A program made the translations under genes and the position numbers. The notes below the pieces were generated by a model that ran no database searches, was not told the DNA's origin, and saw nothing but the letters and a program-made list of their open reading frames with translations. A DNA stretch of 8,283 nt from positions 1 to 8,283 of the forward strand of contig CANPYH010000065.1 of NCBI GenBank assembly GCA_947588325.1, given 5' to 3'. Shown piece by piece: positions 1-5,136 of this stretch; positions within the stretch are counted from its first letter, which is position 1; every line of letters starts with the position of its first letter. The stretch is from an uncultured Clostridia bacterium. Lineage in GTDB: Bacteria > Bacillota > Clostridia > Christensenellales > Pumilibacteraceae.

Positions 1-439
1 CAAGTCGAATCCCCCCCCCCGCGTCATTTCCGATGGGAATGGGTATGCGGACCAGTTCTCGGTTCTCGATACGCTTTACGGCGCGTTCCAGCTTGAGCGC
101 AAAGTCAAAGTAGGAGACGGGCTTAACCACATAATCGAAAGCGTCCACCTCATAGCCGAATACCGCGTATTGCGAAAGGTTGGTCACGAAAATGAGGGTG
201 ACCAGCTTGTCTATCTCCCGCATACGCCGCGACGCCTCCATGCCGTCCATGTCGGGCAGGTCTATGTCCATAAGCACGAGATCGTATTTTGACTTATAGT
301 TGGTGAGAAAGTTCACGGGATTGTCAAAGCGCACAATGTGAAATTGCTCGCCCTTCTCACGAGAATACCGCTCGAAATATTCCGATAGCGTCTCCGCCGC
401 GGAATCTTCATCCTCTACTACCGCAACGTTTATCATCAT
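1..439 (-). CDS. LytTR-family response regulator, N-terminal part (runs off window)
   Basis: This is the receiver half of a two-component response regulator, cut by the window edge; 146 residues are visible. Seen: an acidic pocket near the N-terminus (VVEDED, E9-E11), the phospho-acceptor Asp58 in LVLMDIDLPDMDG, Thr86 in IFVTN and Lys106 in DYVVKPVSY, the standard REC set. The SQYAVFGYEVDAFDYVVKP stretch is typical of the AgrA/LytR group, so a LytTR DNA-binding domain is expected beyond the edge; that is inference. Two consecutive ATGs (439 and 436) could start the protein; the GGGGG ribosome site is 3 nt from the first and 6 nt from the second, so 436 may be the true start. A 10-bp C run (11-20) encodes Ala-Gly-Gly-Gly in frame, between the receiver and the expected LytTR domain. 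The gene has its own promoter (496-523). A partner histidine kinase is not visible. Confidence 0.88.
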   Translation of the reverse strand, partial: MMINVAVVEDEDSAAETLSEYFERYSREKGEQFHIVRFDNPVNFLTNYKSKYDLVLMDIDLPDMDGMEASRRMREIDKLVTLIFVTNLSQYAVFGYEVDAFDYVVKPVSYFDFALKLERAVKRIENRELVRIPIPIGNDAGGGIRL

Positions 440-495
440 CTGCCCCCTTGCTTTTTTGTTACCACCCGAACCGCGCAATATCACGTCTACTATTT

Positions 496-523
496 ATTAT
501 ACACCCATTTTCGGGTTTGTCAA
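496..523 (-). promoter_or_regulatory. Sigma-A type promoter of the response regulator gene
   Basis: On the minus strand TTGACA (518-523) and TATAAT (496-501) are both perfect consensus hexamers, separated by 16 bp. The implied leader to the ATG at 439 is about 50 nt. The spacer contains the dyad ACCC-GAAAAT-GGGT (503-516), which could be an operator or chance. Confidence 0.8.
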
Positions 524-608
524 TACCCCGCAATACTTGAAATTGTTAAAATTTTTGCAAGTAGTCCCCCAAAGCGGATAAAAATTCAGACGGCCGGGGC
601 TTTATCGC

Positions 609-637
609 TTTACTTTTTCGCGGACTTGTGGTAACAT
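609..637 (+). promoter_or_regulatory. Probable promoter of tRNA-Leu
   Basis: TTTACT (609-614) and TAACAT (632-637) are each 4 of 6 to consensus, with the ideal 17-bp spacer. The -10 box ends 15 bp before the mature tRNA 5' end, a normal distance for a tRNA with a short leader. It diverges from the response regulator promoter at 496-523. Confidence 0.5.
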
Positions 638-652
638 AACGGTTGCAAGTGC

Positions 653-739
653 GCCGCCGTGGTGAAATTGGCAGACGCGCCGGACTCAAAATCCGGTGGT
701 AGTGATACCGTGTCGGTTCGACTCCGACCGGCGGCACCA
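653..739 (+). tRNA. tRNA-Leu (anticodon CAA)
   Basis: This 87-nt type II tRNA decodes UUG. The acceptor stem GCCGCCG (653-659) pairs with CGGCGGC (729-735), followed by discriminator A736 and an encoded CCA (737-739). The anticodon stem CCGGA/TCCGG encloses the loop CTCAAAA, which places CAA at 34-36. A long variable arm (stem GGTA/TACC) marks the class II leucine type. The T arm GTCGG-TTCGACT-CCGAC is perfect. A terminator follows directly. The last 17 nt before the CCA end recur at 912-928. Confidence 0.97.
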
Positions 740-774
740 AAAAAAGAACAGCCGAAATGGCTGTTCTTTTTTTG
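740..774 (+). terminator. Rho-independent terminator of tRNA-Leu
   Basis: A perfect 12-bp stem AAAAGAACAGCC (742-753) / GGCTGTTCTTTT (759-770) with loop GAAAT runs into a T tract (766-773). It starts right after the CCA end. The matching A tract on the other side could let it act in both directions, but no minus-strand gene obviously needs it. Confidence 0.9.
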
Positions 775-783
775 AGGCCGTCC

Positions 784-862
784 GTGAGGAGGCGAACTGC
801 GAGCGTTAGGTAAGAATGAAACAACCGAAGTAACACGAGCGAGCTTTTCGCTCAGCCGAGCA
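784..862 (+). repeat. Direct repeat copy A behind tRNA-Leu
   Basis: This 79-nt unit has a second copy at 929-1008. The left 22 nt (784-805) match copy B at 21 of 22 positions and the right 25 nt (838-862) match perfectly. The A-rich middle (806-837) has diverged and differs slightly in length. The right block holds the hairpin GAGCGA-GCTTT-TCGCTC (837-853). No protein frame explains it. The strand is arbitrary. Confidence 0.75.
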
Positions 863-911
863 AGTCCGCAGGACTTGCGAACGCCAAGGACAATGCACTC
901 GCATTGTCCTT
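861..911. repeat. Two perfect hairpins between the direct repeats
   Basis: CAAGTCC-GCA-GGACTTG (861-877) is a 7-bp perfect stem. AAGGACAATGC-ACTC-GCATTGTCCTT (886-911) is an 11-bp perfect stem with a 4-nt loop. The second ends exactly one base before the duplicated tRNA end at 912. Neither is followed by a T tract, so they are not ordinary terminators. They sit only between copies A and B and may be insertions or palindromic units. Confidence 0.7.
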
Positions 912-928
912 ACTCCGACCGGCGGCAC
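912..928 (+). repeat. 17-bp duplicate of the tRNA-Leu 3' end
   Basis: ACTCCGACCGGCGGCAC is identical to 721-737, the 3' T arm and acceptor strand of tRNA-Leu, and lies 191 bp downstream in the same orientation. The match stops inside the CCA (CAC-GTG here, CAC-CA in the tRNA). Such copies are known as attachment-site remnants of tRNA-targeting elements, but no integrase is visible. The other reading is a relic of a deleted or recombined second tRNA locus, because repeat copy B abuts this sequence directly. Confidence 0.65.
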
Positions 929-1008
929 GTGAGAAGGCGAACTGCGAGCGCGAAACGAGAAACAAAACAACAAAAGTTGCGGAAGCGAGCTTTTCGCTCA
1001 GCCGAGCA
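929..1008 (+). repeat. Direct repeat copy B
   Basis: This is the second copy of the unit at 784-862, in the same orientation, with the same left 22-nt block (one mismatch) and an identical right 25-nt block (984-1008). The latter carries the stem AGCGA-GCTTT-TCGCT. Here the unit is fused to the tRNA 3'-end duplicate, whereas copy A is separated from the real tRNA by its terminator. Confidence 0.75.
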
Positions 1009-1117
1009 GTATGCGCGACACTCTCCGCCGCGCTCGAGTTATCGTGTCGGGAAAAGGGTCTTAATTTAATGTATTCTCGCTTTTCGTGTAAACAATTACT
1101 TCTCATATAACTAACAA

Positions 1118-1312
1118 GACAATCCCCTCAGTCTGCCTGACGGCAGACAGCCCCCCTCGACTTCGGGCGGCCCACCTGCTACCCAAGTTTCGGTGTGTAA
1201 TAAAACGCCCTTGTAATGAAACAAGATTAGTAACACTCCACCCGAAAAGTCTGGGACGAATGTGGCCGCCCTTAGTAAGGGGGGCTGGCGCGCAGCGCCT
1301 GAGGGGATTGTC
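1118..1312. mobile_element. MITE-like foldback element, about 195 bp
   Basis: Perfect 14-bp terminal inverted repeats GACAATCCCCTCAG (1118-1131) and its complement (1299-1312) bound it. Each end has a subterminal hairpin of different sequence: GTCTGCC-TGAC-GGCAGAC (1131-1148) and GGCGC-GCA-GCGCC (1287-1299). Next comes a second inverted pair, CAGCCCCCC (1148-1156) and GGGGGGCTG (1279-1287). Pairing continues inward (1165-1175 with 1262-1271, one bulge) to a central hairpin CTTGT/ACAAG (1210-1225), almost exactly at the centre of symmetry. It encodes no protein. I see no clear target-site duplication (flanks CTAACAA and ATAGTAA). The CCCCTCAG-hairpin-CAGCCCCC end resembles small dispersed repeats I associate with gut Clostridia; that is recall, not a search. 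Confidence 0.8.
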
Positions 1313-1329
1313 ATAGTAATTCCACCGAA

Positions 1330-1358
1330 AAAGCACCCTATACGTGATAAAGTGCTTT
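1330..1358 (-). terminator. Possible terminator after the iorB-like gene
   Basis: AAAGCAC (1330-1336) pairs with GTGCTTT (1352-1358) around a 15-nt loop. Read on the minus strand the stem runs into five Ts (GTGCTTTTTCGG). It lies about 80 bp past the iorB-like stop and just outside the MITE-like element. The short stem and long loop make it weak. Confidence 0.4.
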
Positions 1359-1438
1359 ATACATTAACTTATCTTCTTGCACAAGCCCATAACGAACCGA
1401 TATGAGGACGGCGGAGAGCGGTGCTATGTGCCTTCCGA

Positions 1439-1960
1439 TTATTTCAAAAATCCCATACCCCTGTCGAAGGCGGCGGCTGAATCCCCCACTACCCCCCTCA
1501 TTACGGCGGGGTCGAGACCGAGAAGGCGGTTGAAAGCACCGAGCATCACTGCCCAAACCCCCAAGCCGCGGGCGAGAGAGGCGGCGTCGACAAAGTATGC
1601 GCCGTTAATCTCCTCAAGCATGGACGTTTTCAGTCCGCGGGGGTAGGTCGCGCCGCGCAAAAACTCCGACTGAACCTCGCAGTCGTTGACGAGTAGTATG
1701 CCCTTAGGCGAGAGAAAGCTCTTGACGCGAGCCGCCTCGAGTATGTCGAATGAGATAATCGCGTCCGCACTGCCATACGGCACGGTGGGCGAGTACACCT
1801 TATCCCCAAAGCGCAGGTGGGTAATGACGCTGCCGCCATCCCCGCCTATGCGCAACTTGTTTATCTTGCAATCGAGCTGCTTTGCCGCTGCATATTCCGT
1901 CAGCGCGCGAGCGACATATGTCGCGTTATCCCCGCCGACATCTGCTATCAGGACGTTCAT
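1439..1960 (-). CDS. iorB: Indolepyruvate oxidoreductase subunit beta-like protein (IorB-like, atypical)
   Basis: This 173-residue protein has the fold of the pyruvate/ketoisovalerate oxidoreductase gamma-type domain, which in IorB pairs with IorA to oxidise arylpyruvates to aryl-acetyl-CoA. Recognisable blocks are MNVLIADVGG (1-10), GGSVITHLRFGDKVYSPTVP (42-61), ADAIISFDILEA (65-76) and the C-terminal VWAVMLGAFNRLLGLD (135-150). Compared with my recall of the family, it is about 20 residues short and altered at conserved points: the usual GVGGQG reads DVGGDN (7-12) and the HGMSQRGGSV loop reads RIGGDGGSV (37-45). The start is well fixed: ATG overlaps the stop of the upstream iorA-like gene (ATGA, 1957-1960) behind a strong GGAGG site, so the two are translationally coupled. 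The changes match the loss of catalytic motifs in the partner. Fold and pairing are fairly sure; activity is doubtful. Confidence 0.78.
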   Translation of the reverse strand: MNVLIADVGGDNATYVARALTEYAAAKQLDCKINKLRIGGDGGSVITHLRFGDKVYSPTVPYGSADAIISFDILEAARVKSFLSPKGILLVNDCEVQSEFLRGATYPRGLKTSMLEEINGAYFVDAASLARGLGVWAVMLGAFNRLLGLDPAVMRGVVGDSAAAFDRGMGFLK

Positions 1961-3390
1961 TTCTCCCTCCTCGCGATTATTACGCTGGTGTTACCGCTGG
2001 CAAGCCCGCTCCCTATCGCCCTTTCAAGCTCGGCAGCGTCAGTATCGCTCACAACGGCAACTTCCTTAATTCCCAAAGCCTTGCATATCTCGGGTATATC
2101 CACAGAACCGTCCGAATCGTCGGATATAACCACCGTTATACCGTCGTCATTCAGCACACTCCCCGCGAGCGCGCTTATCCCGCTGTGCAGGAATGTCGCC
2201 GCGCCCATAAGCGCGACGTTATTCGGCTTATTCCCCGCCGCCCGACGGAAGCCCTGCGCCATACCCACCGATGCACCCGTGCAAAGCAGAGTGCTGACCA
2301 CGCTCCCCGCACCGATCGCGAAGGCGTCCGTGTCGCCGTTTACCGTCACGCCCATCTTCTCGAGCACCGTCGCAACGACGCTCTTTCTTCCGATATCGCG
2401 GGGAAGTCTGACGGGCAATCTCTCGGGGGTGGGCAGAGGTATGTGCTTGAACTTTTCGAGCAGTTTGGAGGCGGACAACTCGCCGTGAAGGGGGAAGAAG
2501 TCCTTGCCGTTACACTTAATCCCCGCCGCCTTGAGCTGCATTTCTATTATCGGTTCCAGCTCCTCGACGACGAAGAGCTGACCTGTCTTTTTGGAAAACT
2601 CGCGTATCGCGCGAATGGGCAGAGGGTGCACCGTACCCACCTTGAACACGTCGGCGTCGGGCAGAGCCTCTTTGACGTACTCATAGACTATACCCGAGCA
2701 AACCACGCCGATCCTGCTCTTTCCGTACTCCGCCCTGTTTATCTTCAGACCGTTGACGTACTCGGCAAGCTCGCTGTCGCGCTCGTCTACTATCCTGCGC
2801 CGCACCGCCGCGTTGGAGGGCAGCATGGCATATTTGGAAGCGGTTATCTCCTCCGCCCGCACCTTCGTCTCCTCCCGCTCCTCGCACTCCACCATACTTC
2901 CCGACGCCATGAGCCGAGAGGTGAAACGGATGATAACGGGCACATCGTAGCGCTCGCTTATGTCGAAGGCGAGCTTGACGAAGTCCCGCGCCTCTTCTGA
3001 GTCGGAGGGTTCGAGCATGGGTATGTGCGCACTGCGGGCGTAGAAACGCGAGTCCTGCTCGGTCTGCGAGGCGTGGACTCCCACGTCGTCGGTCACGATT
3101 ATGACTAACCCGCCGTTTATACCCGTATATGCCGAGGCAAAGAGGGGGTCGGACGCGAGGTTAAGCCCCGCATGTTTCAGACACACCATCGCCCGCGCGC
3201 CGCCTACCGCGCCCCCTATCGCGATCTCCAGCGCCGTCTTTTCGTTAGCCGCCCATATCGGCTTTATCCCGTCGCCCGCGAACTTCTTTTCAACGAAACT
3301 CTTATACGCGGGATCGGCGGAAAATACCCGCACACCCGCTTCGTATGCGCCCCGCCCAATCGCCTCATACGTCATCATCAATTCTTTCAT
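1957..3390 (-). CDS. iorA: Indolepyruvate oxidoreductase subunit alpha-like protein lacking Fe-S and TPP motifs (IorA-like)
   Basis: IorA normally uses thiamine diphosphate and ferredoxin-type [4Fe-4S] clusters to oxidise indolepyruvate. This 477-residue protein aligns by eye from the first residue (MKELMMTYEAIGRGA, which fixes the start). It keeps NEK (Glu50, the position of the TPP-activating Glu), KHAGLNLASDPL (72-83), SQTEQDSRFYAR (108-119), IPMLEPSD (123-130), HPLPIRA (255-261), VEELEP (275-280) and TGASVGMAQGF (371-381). It differs from my recall of canonical IorA as follows: GYPGTP reads ADPAYK (25-30); the Cys-rich CPGCPHR segment reads VRLPRDIGR (327-335); GDS of the TPP/Mg motif reads GAA (396-398); DN and the following loop are replaced or deleted (SDDSDGS, 423-429); and the chain ends at VIIARREK, so the ferredoxin domain (roughly 100 residues) is absent. 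The frame is intact and coupled to iorB. It has its own promoter at 3449-3477. Either a repurposed or a non-catalytic paralogue. Confidence 0.82.
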   Translation of the reverse strand: MKELMMTYEAIGRGAYEAGVRVFSADPAYKSFVEKKFAGDGIKPIWAANEKTALEIAIGGAVGGARAMVCLKHAGLNLASDPLFASAYTGINGGLVIIVTDDVGVHASQTEQDSRFYARSAHIPMLEPSDSEEARDFVKLAFDISERYDVPVIIRFTSRLMASGSMVECEEREETKVRAEEITASKYAMLPSNAAVRRRIVDERDSELAEYVNGLKINRAEYGKSRIGVVCSGIVYEYVKEALPDADVFKVGTVHPLPIRAIREFSKKTGQLFVVEELEPIIEMQLKAAGIKCNGKDFFPLHGELSASKLLEKFKHIPLPTPERLPVRLPRDIGRKSVVATVLEKMGVTVNGDTDAFAIGAGSVVSTLLCTGASVGMAQGFRRAAGNKPNNVALMGAATFLHSGISALAGSVLNDDGITVVISDDSDGSVDIPEICKALGIKEVAVVSDTDAAELERAIGSGLASGNTSVIIARREK

Positions 3391-3448
3391 TCAGCTCTCG
3401 CGCCGCCCTTCCTTATTACTAAAGTCCGAGCCGCGCCCTCCACGTATA

Positions 3449-3477
3449 ATTATAACATACCGCGCCTATCCCGTCAA
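3449..3477 (-). promoter_or_regulatory. Promoter of the iorAB-like operon
   Basis: Minus-strand TTGACG (3472-3477) and TATAAT (3449-3454) are separated by 17 bp. They give a leader of roughly 50 nt before the ATG at 3390. The ribosome site near that ATG is weak (GAGAG about 5 nt upstream). Confidence 0.8.
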
Positions 3478-3507
3478 TGGCAAAATCCGTGTTCGGTTTG
3501 TAAAAAT

Positions 3508-3527
3508 TATAACACAATATAACACAA
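3508..3527. repeat. Tandem 10-bp direct repeat upstream of the iorAB promoter
   Basis: TATAACACAA occurs twice in perfect tandem (3508-3517, 3518-3527), 31 bp upstream of the -35 box of the iorAB promoter. One-turn spacing places both copies on the same DNA face, as expected for an activator or repressor bound as a tandem pair. A regulator is not identified. Confidence 0.5.
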
Positions 3528-3664
3528 AAGAGACCGACGGTTCGGGCGGCTTCCGGAGGGATAAAGAAACGGCTAAAATCGACGGCGCGTCCGATGTGAC
3601 CGCCGCGCTCAAAGAGGCCATAAAAACGCAAGCGGAAAGCAGCTTTCAATCTTATATGGATTGA
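3528..3664 (+). pseudogene. Possible 3' remnant of an unknown plus-strand gene
   Basis: A plus-strand frame is open to a TGA at 3664. Its last ~40 residues look protein-like (KIDGASDVTAALKEAIKTQ, then a short tail ending YMD), with an amphipathic Ala/Lys/Glu pattern. There is no ATG, GTG or TTG with a ribosome site at the 5' side of this segment; the open frame continues upstream only as antisense to the iorA-like gene. A strong hairpin about 90 bp downstream (3751-3782) would fit as its old terminator. I do not recognise the family, and it may be chance. Confidence 0.25.
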
Positions 3665-3750
3665 TTGGTCGAGGCTTTCCGTTACAGCGCAAAGTGGGCG
3701 CAAACATTGGCGAAAAAGTATTTTGAGCGAAGCGCTATAAAAATCATCCG

Positions 3751-3782
3751 AAAGACGGCGAGGAAAATTCCTTGCCGTCTTT
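3751..3782. terminator. Strong hairpin, probable bidirectional terminator
   Basis: AAAGACGGC (3751-3759) pairs with GCCGTCTTT (3774-3782). The stem extends inward through a G-T wobble and AGGA/TCCT to a 4-nt loop. The A/T-flanked stem works on both strands, though each T run is only three bases. On the minus strand it would end the trpB2-to-thioesterase operon, about 160 bp after the last stop. Confidence 0.55.
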
Positions 3783-3942
3783 GTAACCCGACCAAAGGTG
3801 TCGATATTAAATTAAGTTTTTTTGATTTCCTATGAGGCGCACCCCTTAATCGGGTCCCGTTATCAGTCAATATTTTGCGCTTCCCGCCGCGGCTATATCG
3901 TTATTTAATCCGCTGGGGACGCAGGTATCAACCGCCCCGCGC
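3783..3942. other. Non-coding gap after the thioesterase gene
   Basis: This forms the right-hand part of the 552-bp space between 3391 and 3942. It contains an AT-rich patch with a seven-T run (around 3817-3825) but no convincing frame, RNA family or promoter that I recognise. Confidence 0.5.
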
Positions 3943-4683
3943 TCACTTGTTTGGGGCAAATGTGAACATGGTATCGAACACCCTCGTTCCGTCCGACTTG
4001 ATTGCGCTTACAAACGCACTCTCCCCGCTCCCCGTGCGATACACGTCTATAACTTCGCCCTCATAGCATTGCGCCCTGAAGGTTATTTCGAAGGACGTAA
4101 CGCGGTTTTTAGTCAGCTCTTCCATGGAGAATGCGTCCACGGCGAGACGGGCGTATGCAACGTTATTCATGTGCGCGTTTATGTCGAGGTCGCTCACCCG
4201 CACGGTGTGGGAGAACACGCGGTCGCCCGAAGAATAAGTCGGATCGTATTTGGTATACCCCGCCGTCACCATACCCGTCATATACTCCATATCCATGGGG
4301 CAGCCCGTCTGTTCGGGGCGACGGGGCCGACCGCTCGCCTTGTCAAGCAAGCACCATTCCGAGGACAGGCAGGCTACCGGCTCGCCGCCGCGGACGAAGG
4401 TCCCCTCCCTCTCGATACGGACGATGCCGGGCTTGAGCGGATAGGTCGCGACTTCAAGTTCGTCGTGCCACTTCACCTGCTCCTTTATGTCCACGCGGAT
4501 ATGGGTTAATATCCAAATCGCGCCGTACTTTTTAAGCACGGTGTCGCCGTCTATCCCCATCTCGATAGCATGGTCGTCCACCACCTCGTGGAAACTGCGG
4601 AGCAGAGCGCACAGAGTGTAGTTTCTGTTGCAGTCCACTTCGTTGGCGTTTATTTTTACGGTTTTTTTGCAAATATTATTCAT
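3943..4683 (-). CDS. Acyl-ACP thioesterase (FatA/FatB-like, bacterial type)
   Basis: This 246-residue cytoplasmic enzyme of the PF01643-type double hot-dog fold would hydrolyse acyl-ACP to free fatty acid. The N-terminal hot-dog shows the central helix (VDCNRNYTLCALLRSFHEVV, 16-35) and WILTHIRVDI (57-66). The second shows the active-site block SDLDINAHMNNVAYAR (164-179) with Asp167, Asn169 and His171, then ITFRAQC (200-206). In plant FatB the residue before the final Cys is a Glu; by eye it aligns with Gln205 here. Length is normal for bacterial members. The start is placed at 4683 because ATG overlaps the stop of the upstream gene by one base (TAATG); a longer frame to 4731 would run back into that gene. 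It is the last gene of the trpB2 operon. Free fatty acid for export or membrane adjustment is inference. Confidence 0.9.
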   Translation of the reverse strand: MNNICKKTVKINANEVDCNRNYTLCALLRSFHEVVDDHAIEMGIDGDTVLKKYGAIWILTHIRVDIKEQVKWHDELEVATYPLKPGIVRIEREGTFVRGGEPVACLSSEWCLLDKASGRPRRPEQTGCPMDMEYMTGMVTAGYTKYDPTYSSGDRVFSHTVRVSDLDINAHMNNVAYARLAVDAFSMEELTKNRVTSFEITFRAQCYEGEVIDVYRTGSGESAFVSAIKSDGTRVFDTMFTFAPNK

Positions 4684-5123
4684 TACGGTATAATCCCCGC
4701 GACTTCCAGCCCGTAAGCGACCGCCGAGCAAATGGCAAGCACGCCGACTATTATCGTCGCCGCCAGCGCCTTACCGCTCTTATGCCGCAAGTACGCTATC
4801 AGTTCGCACACGAACGCCGCCACCCAGATAAAGGCGACTTTGTCGTATATGTCCCCCTTGAAGCCTATCGCCAGCCCGAGCAGTACGCACACAAACGCGA
4901 GCGCGCCGAGAAAGATTATAGCCGCTCCCCACTCGCCGAAAAACGCCGCAACTCGGTTCTTCTTCGGCTCCTCCGTCTCCTGTTCGGTCGGCTCCTCTCC
5001 GTCGGTTTGGTCGGGCGCGGGCGATTCGGCTTCGGCGGGTTCGGCGGGCATATCGGGTTCGGCGTCCGCTGCCCTCGCCTCGGTTTGCTCCTCGCTTATT
5101 TGGGTATTGTTATCTTCGTCCAT
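4683..5123 (-). CDS. Small membrane protein with acidic, Pro/Ala/Glu-rich N-terminal tail
   Basis: I do not recognise a family. This 146-residue protein starts with about 55 disordered-looking residues dominated by Glu, Ala, Pro, Asp and Thr and with almost no basic residues, then a short basic patch (KKNR, 54-57). Three probable membrane helices follow (about 66-88, 96-112 and 118-140). There is no signal peptide. By the positive-inside rule, the KKNR patch and RHKSGK (113-118) should face the cytoplasm. The ATG at 5123 lies 13 nt after the stop of the preceding gene, and its ribosome site is poor, so it may depend on coupling. It overlaps the thioesterase start by one base. A frame open to 5300 would lie inside the upstream gene and is rejected. 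Confidence 0.75.
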   Translation of the reverse strand: MDEDNNTQISEEQTEARAADAEPDMPAEPAEAESPAPDQTDGEEPTEQETEEPKKNRVAAFFGEWGAAIIFLGALAFVCVLLGLAIGFKGDIYDKVAFIWVAAFVCELIAYLRHKSGKALAATIIVGVLAICSAVAYGLEVAGIIP

Positions 5124-5136
5124 ACTTCGATTACCG

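Noticed and set aside
546..836. Minus-strand frame of 96 codons across the tRNA-Leu region
   Set aside because: It contains VGVEPTR, the well-known false peptide obtained by translating the complement of a tRNA gene. The tRNA call explains the sequence.
852..1110. Overlapping frames of 64-84 codons in the repeat region
   Set aside because: They merely translate hairpins and direct repeats. Both strands are open in several frames and none has a ribosome site or family resemblance.
740..1312. CRISPR array in the repeat-rich stretch
   Set aside because: Only two repeat copies exist, with a diverged A-rich middle and no regular repeat-spacer pattern. No cas gene is present.
1103..1336. Minus-strand frames inside the foldback element
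   Set aside because: They run through the inverted repeats and begin and end within the element. The palindromic structure explains them better.
1377..1436. A small gene between the MITE-like element and the iorB-like stop
   Set aside because: Frames here overlap the iorB-like gene antisense and show no start with a ribosome site.
1882..3000. Plus-strand open frame of 372 codons opposite the iorA-like gene
   Set aside because: It is an antisense shadow with no motifs, and the minus-strand frame aligns with a known family over its full length.
1439..3390. The iorA/iorB-like pair as pseudogenes
   Set aside because: Both frames are uninterrupted and start-stop coupled, have good promoter and ribosome signals, and have lost specific motifs rather than accumulating random breaks. 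Early decay of function cannot be fully excluded.
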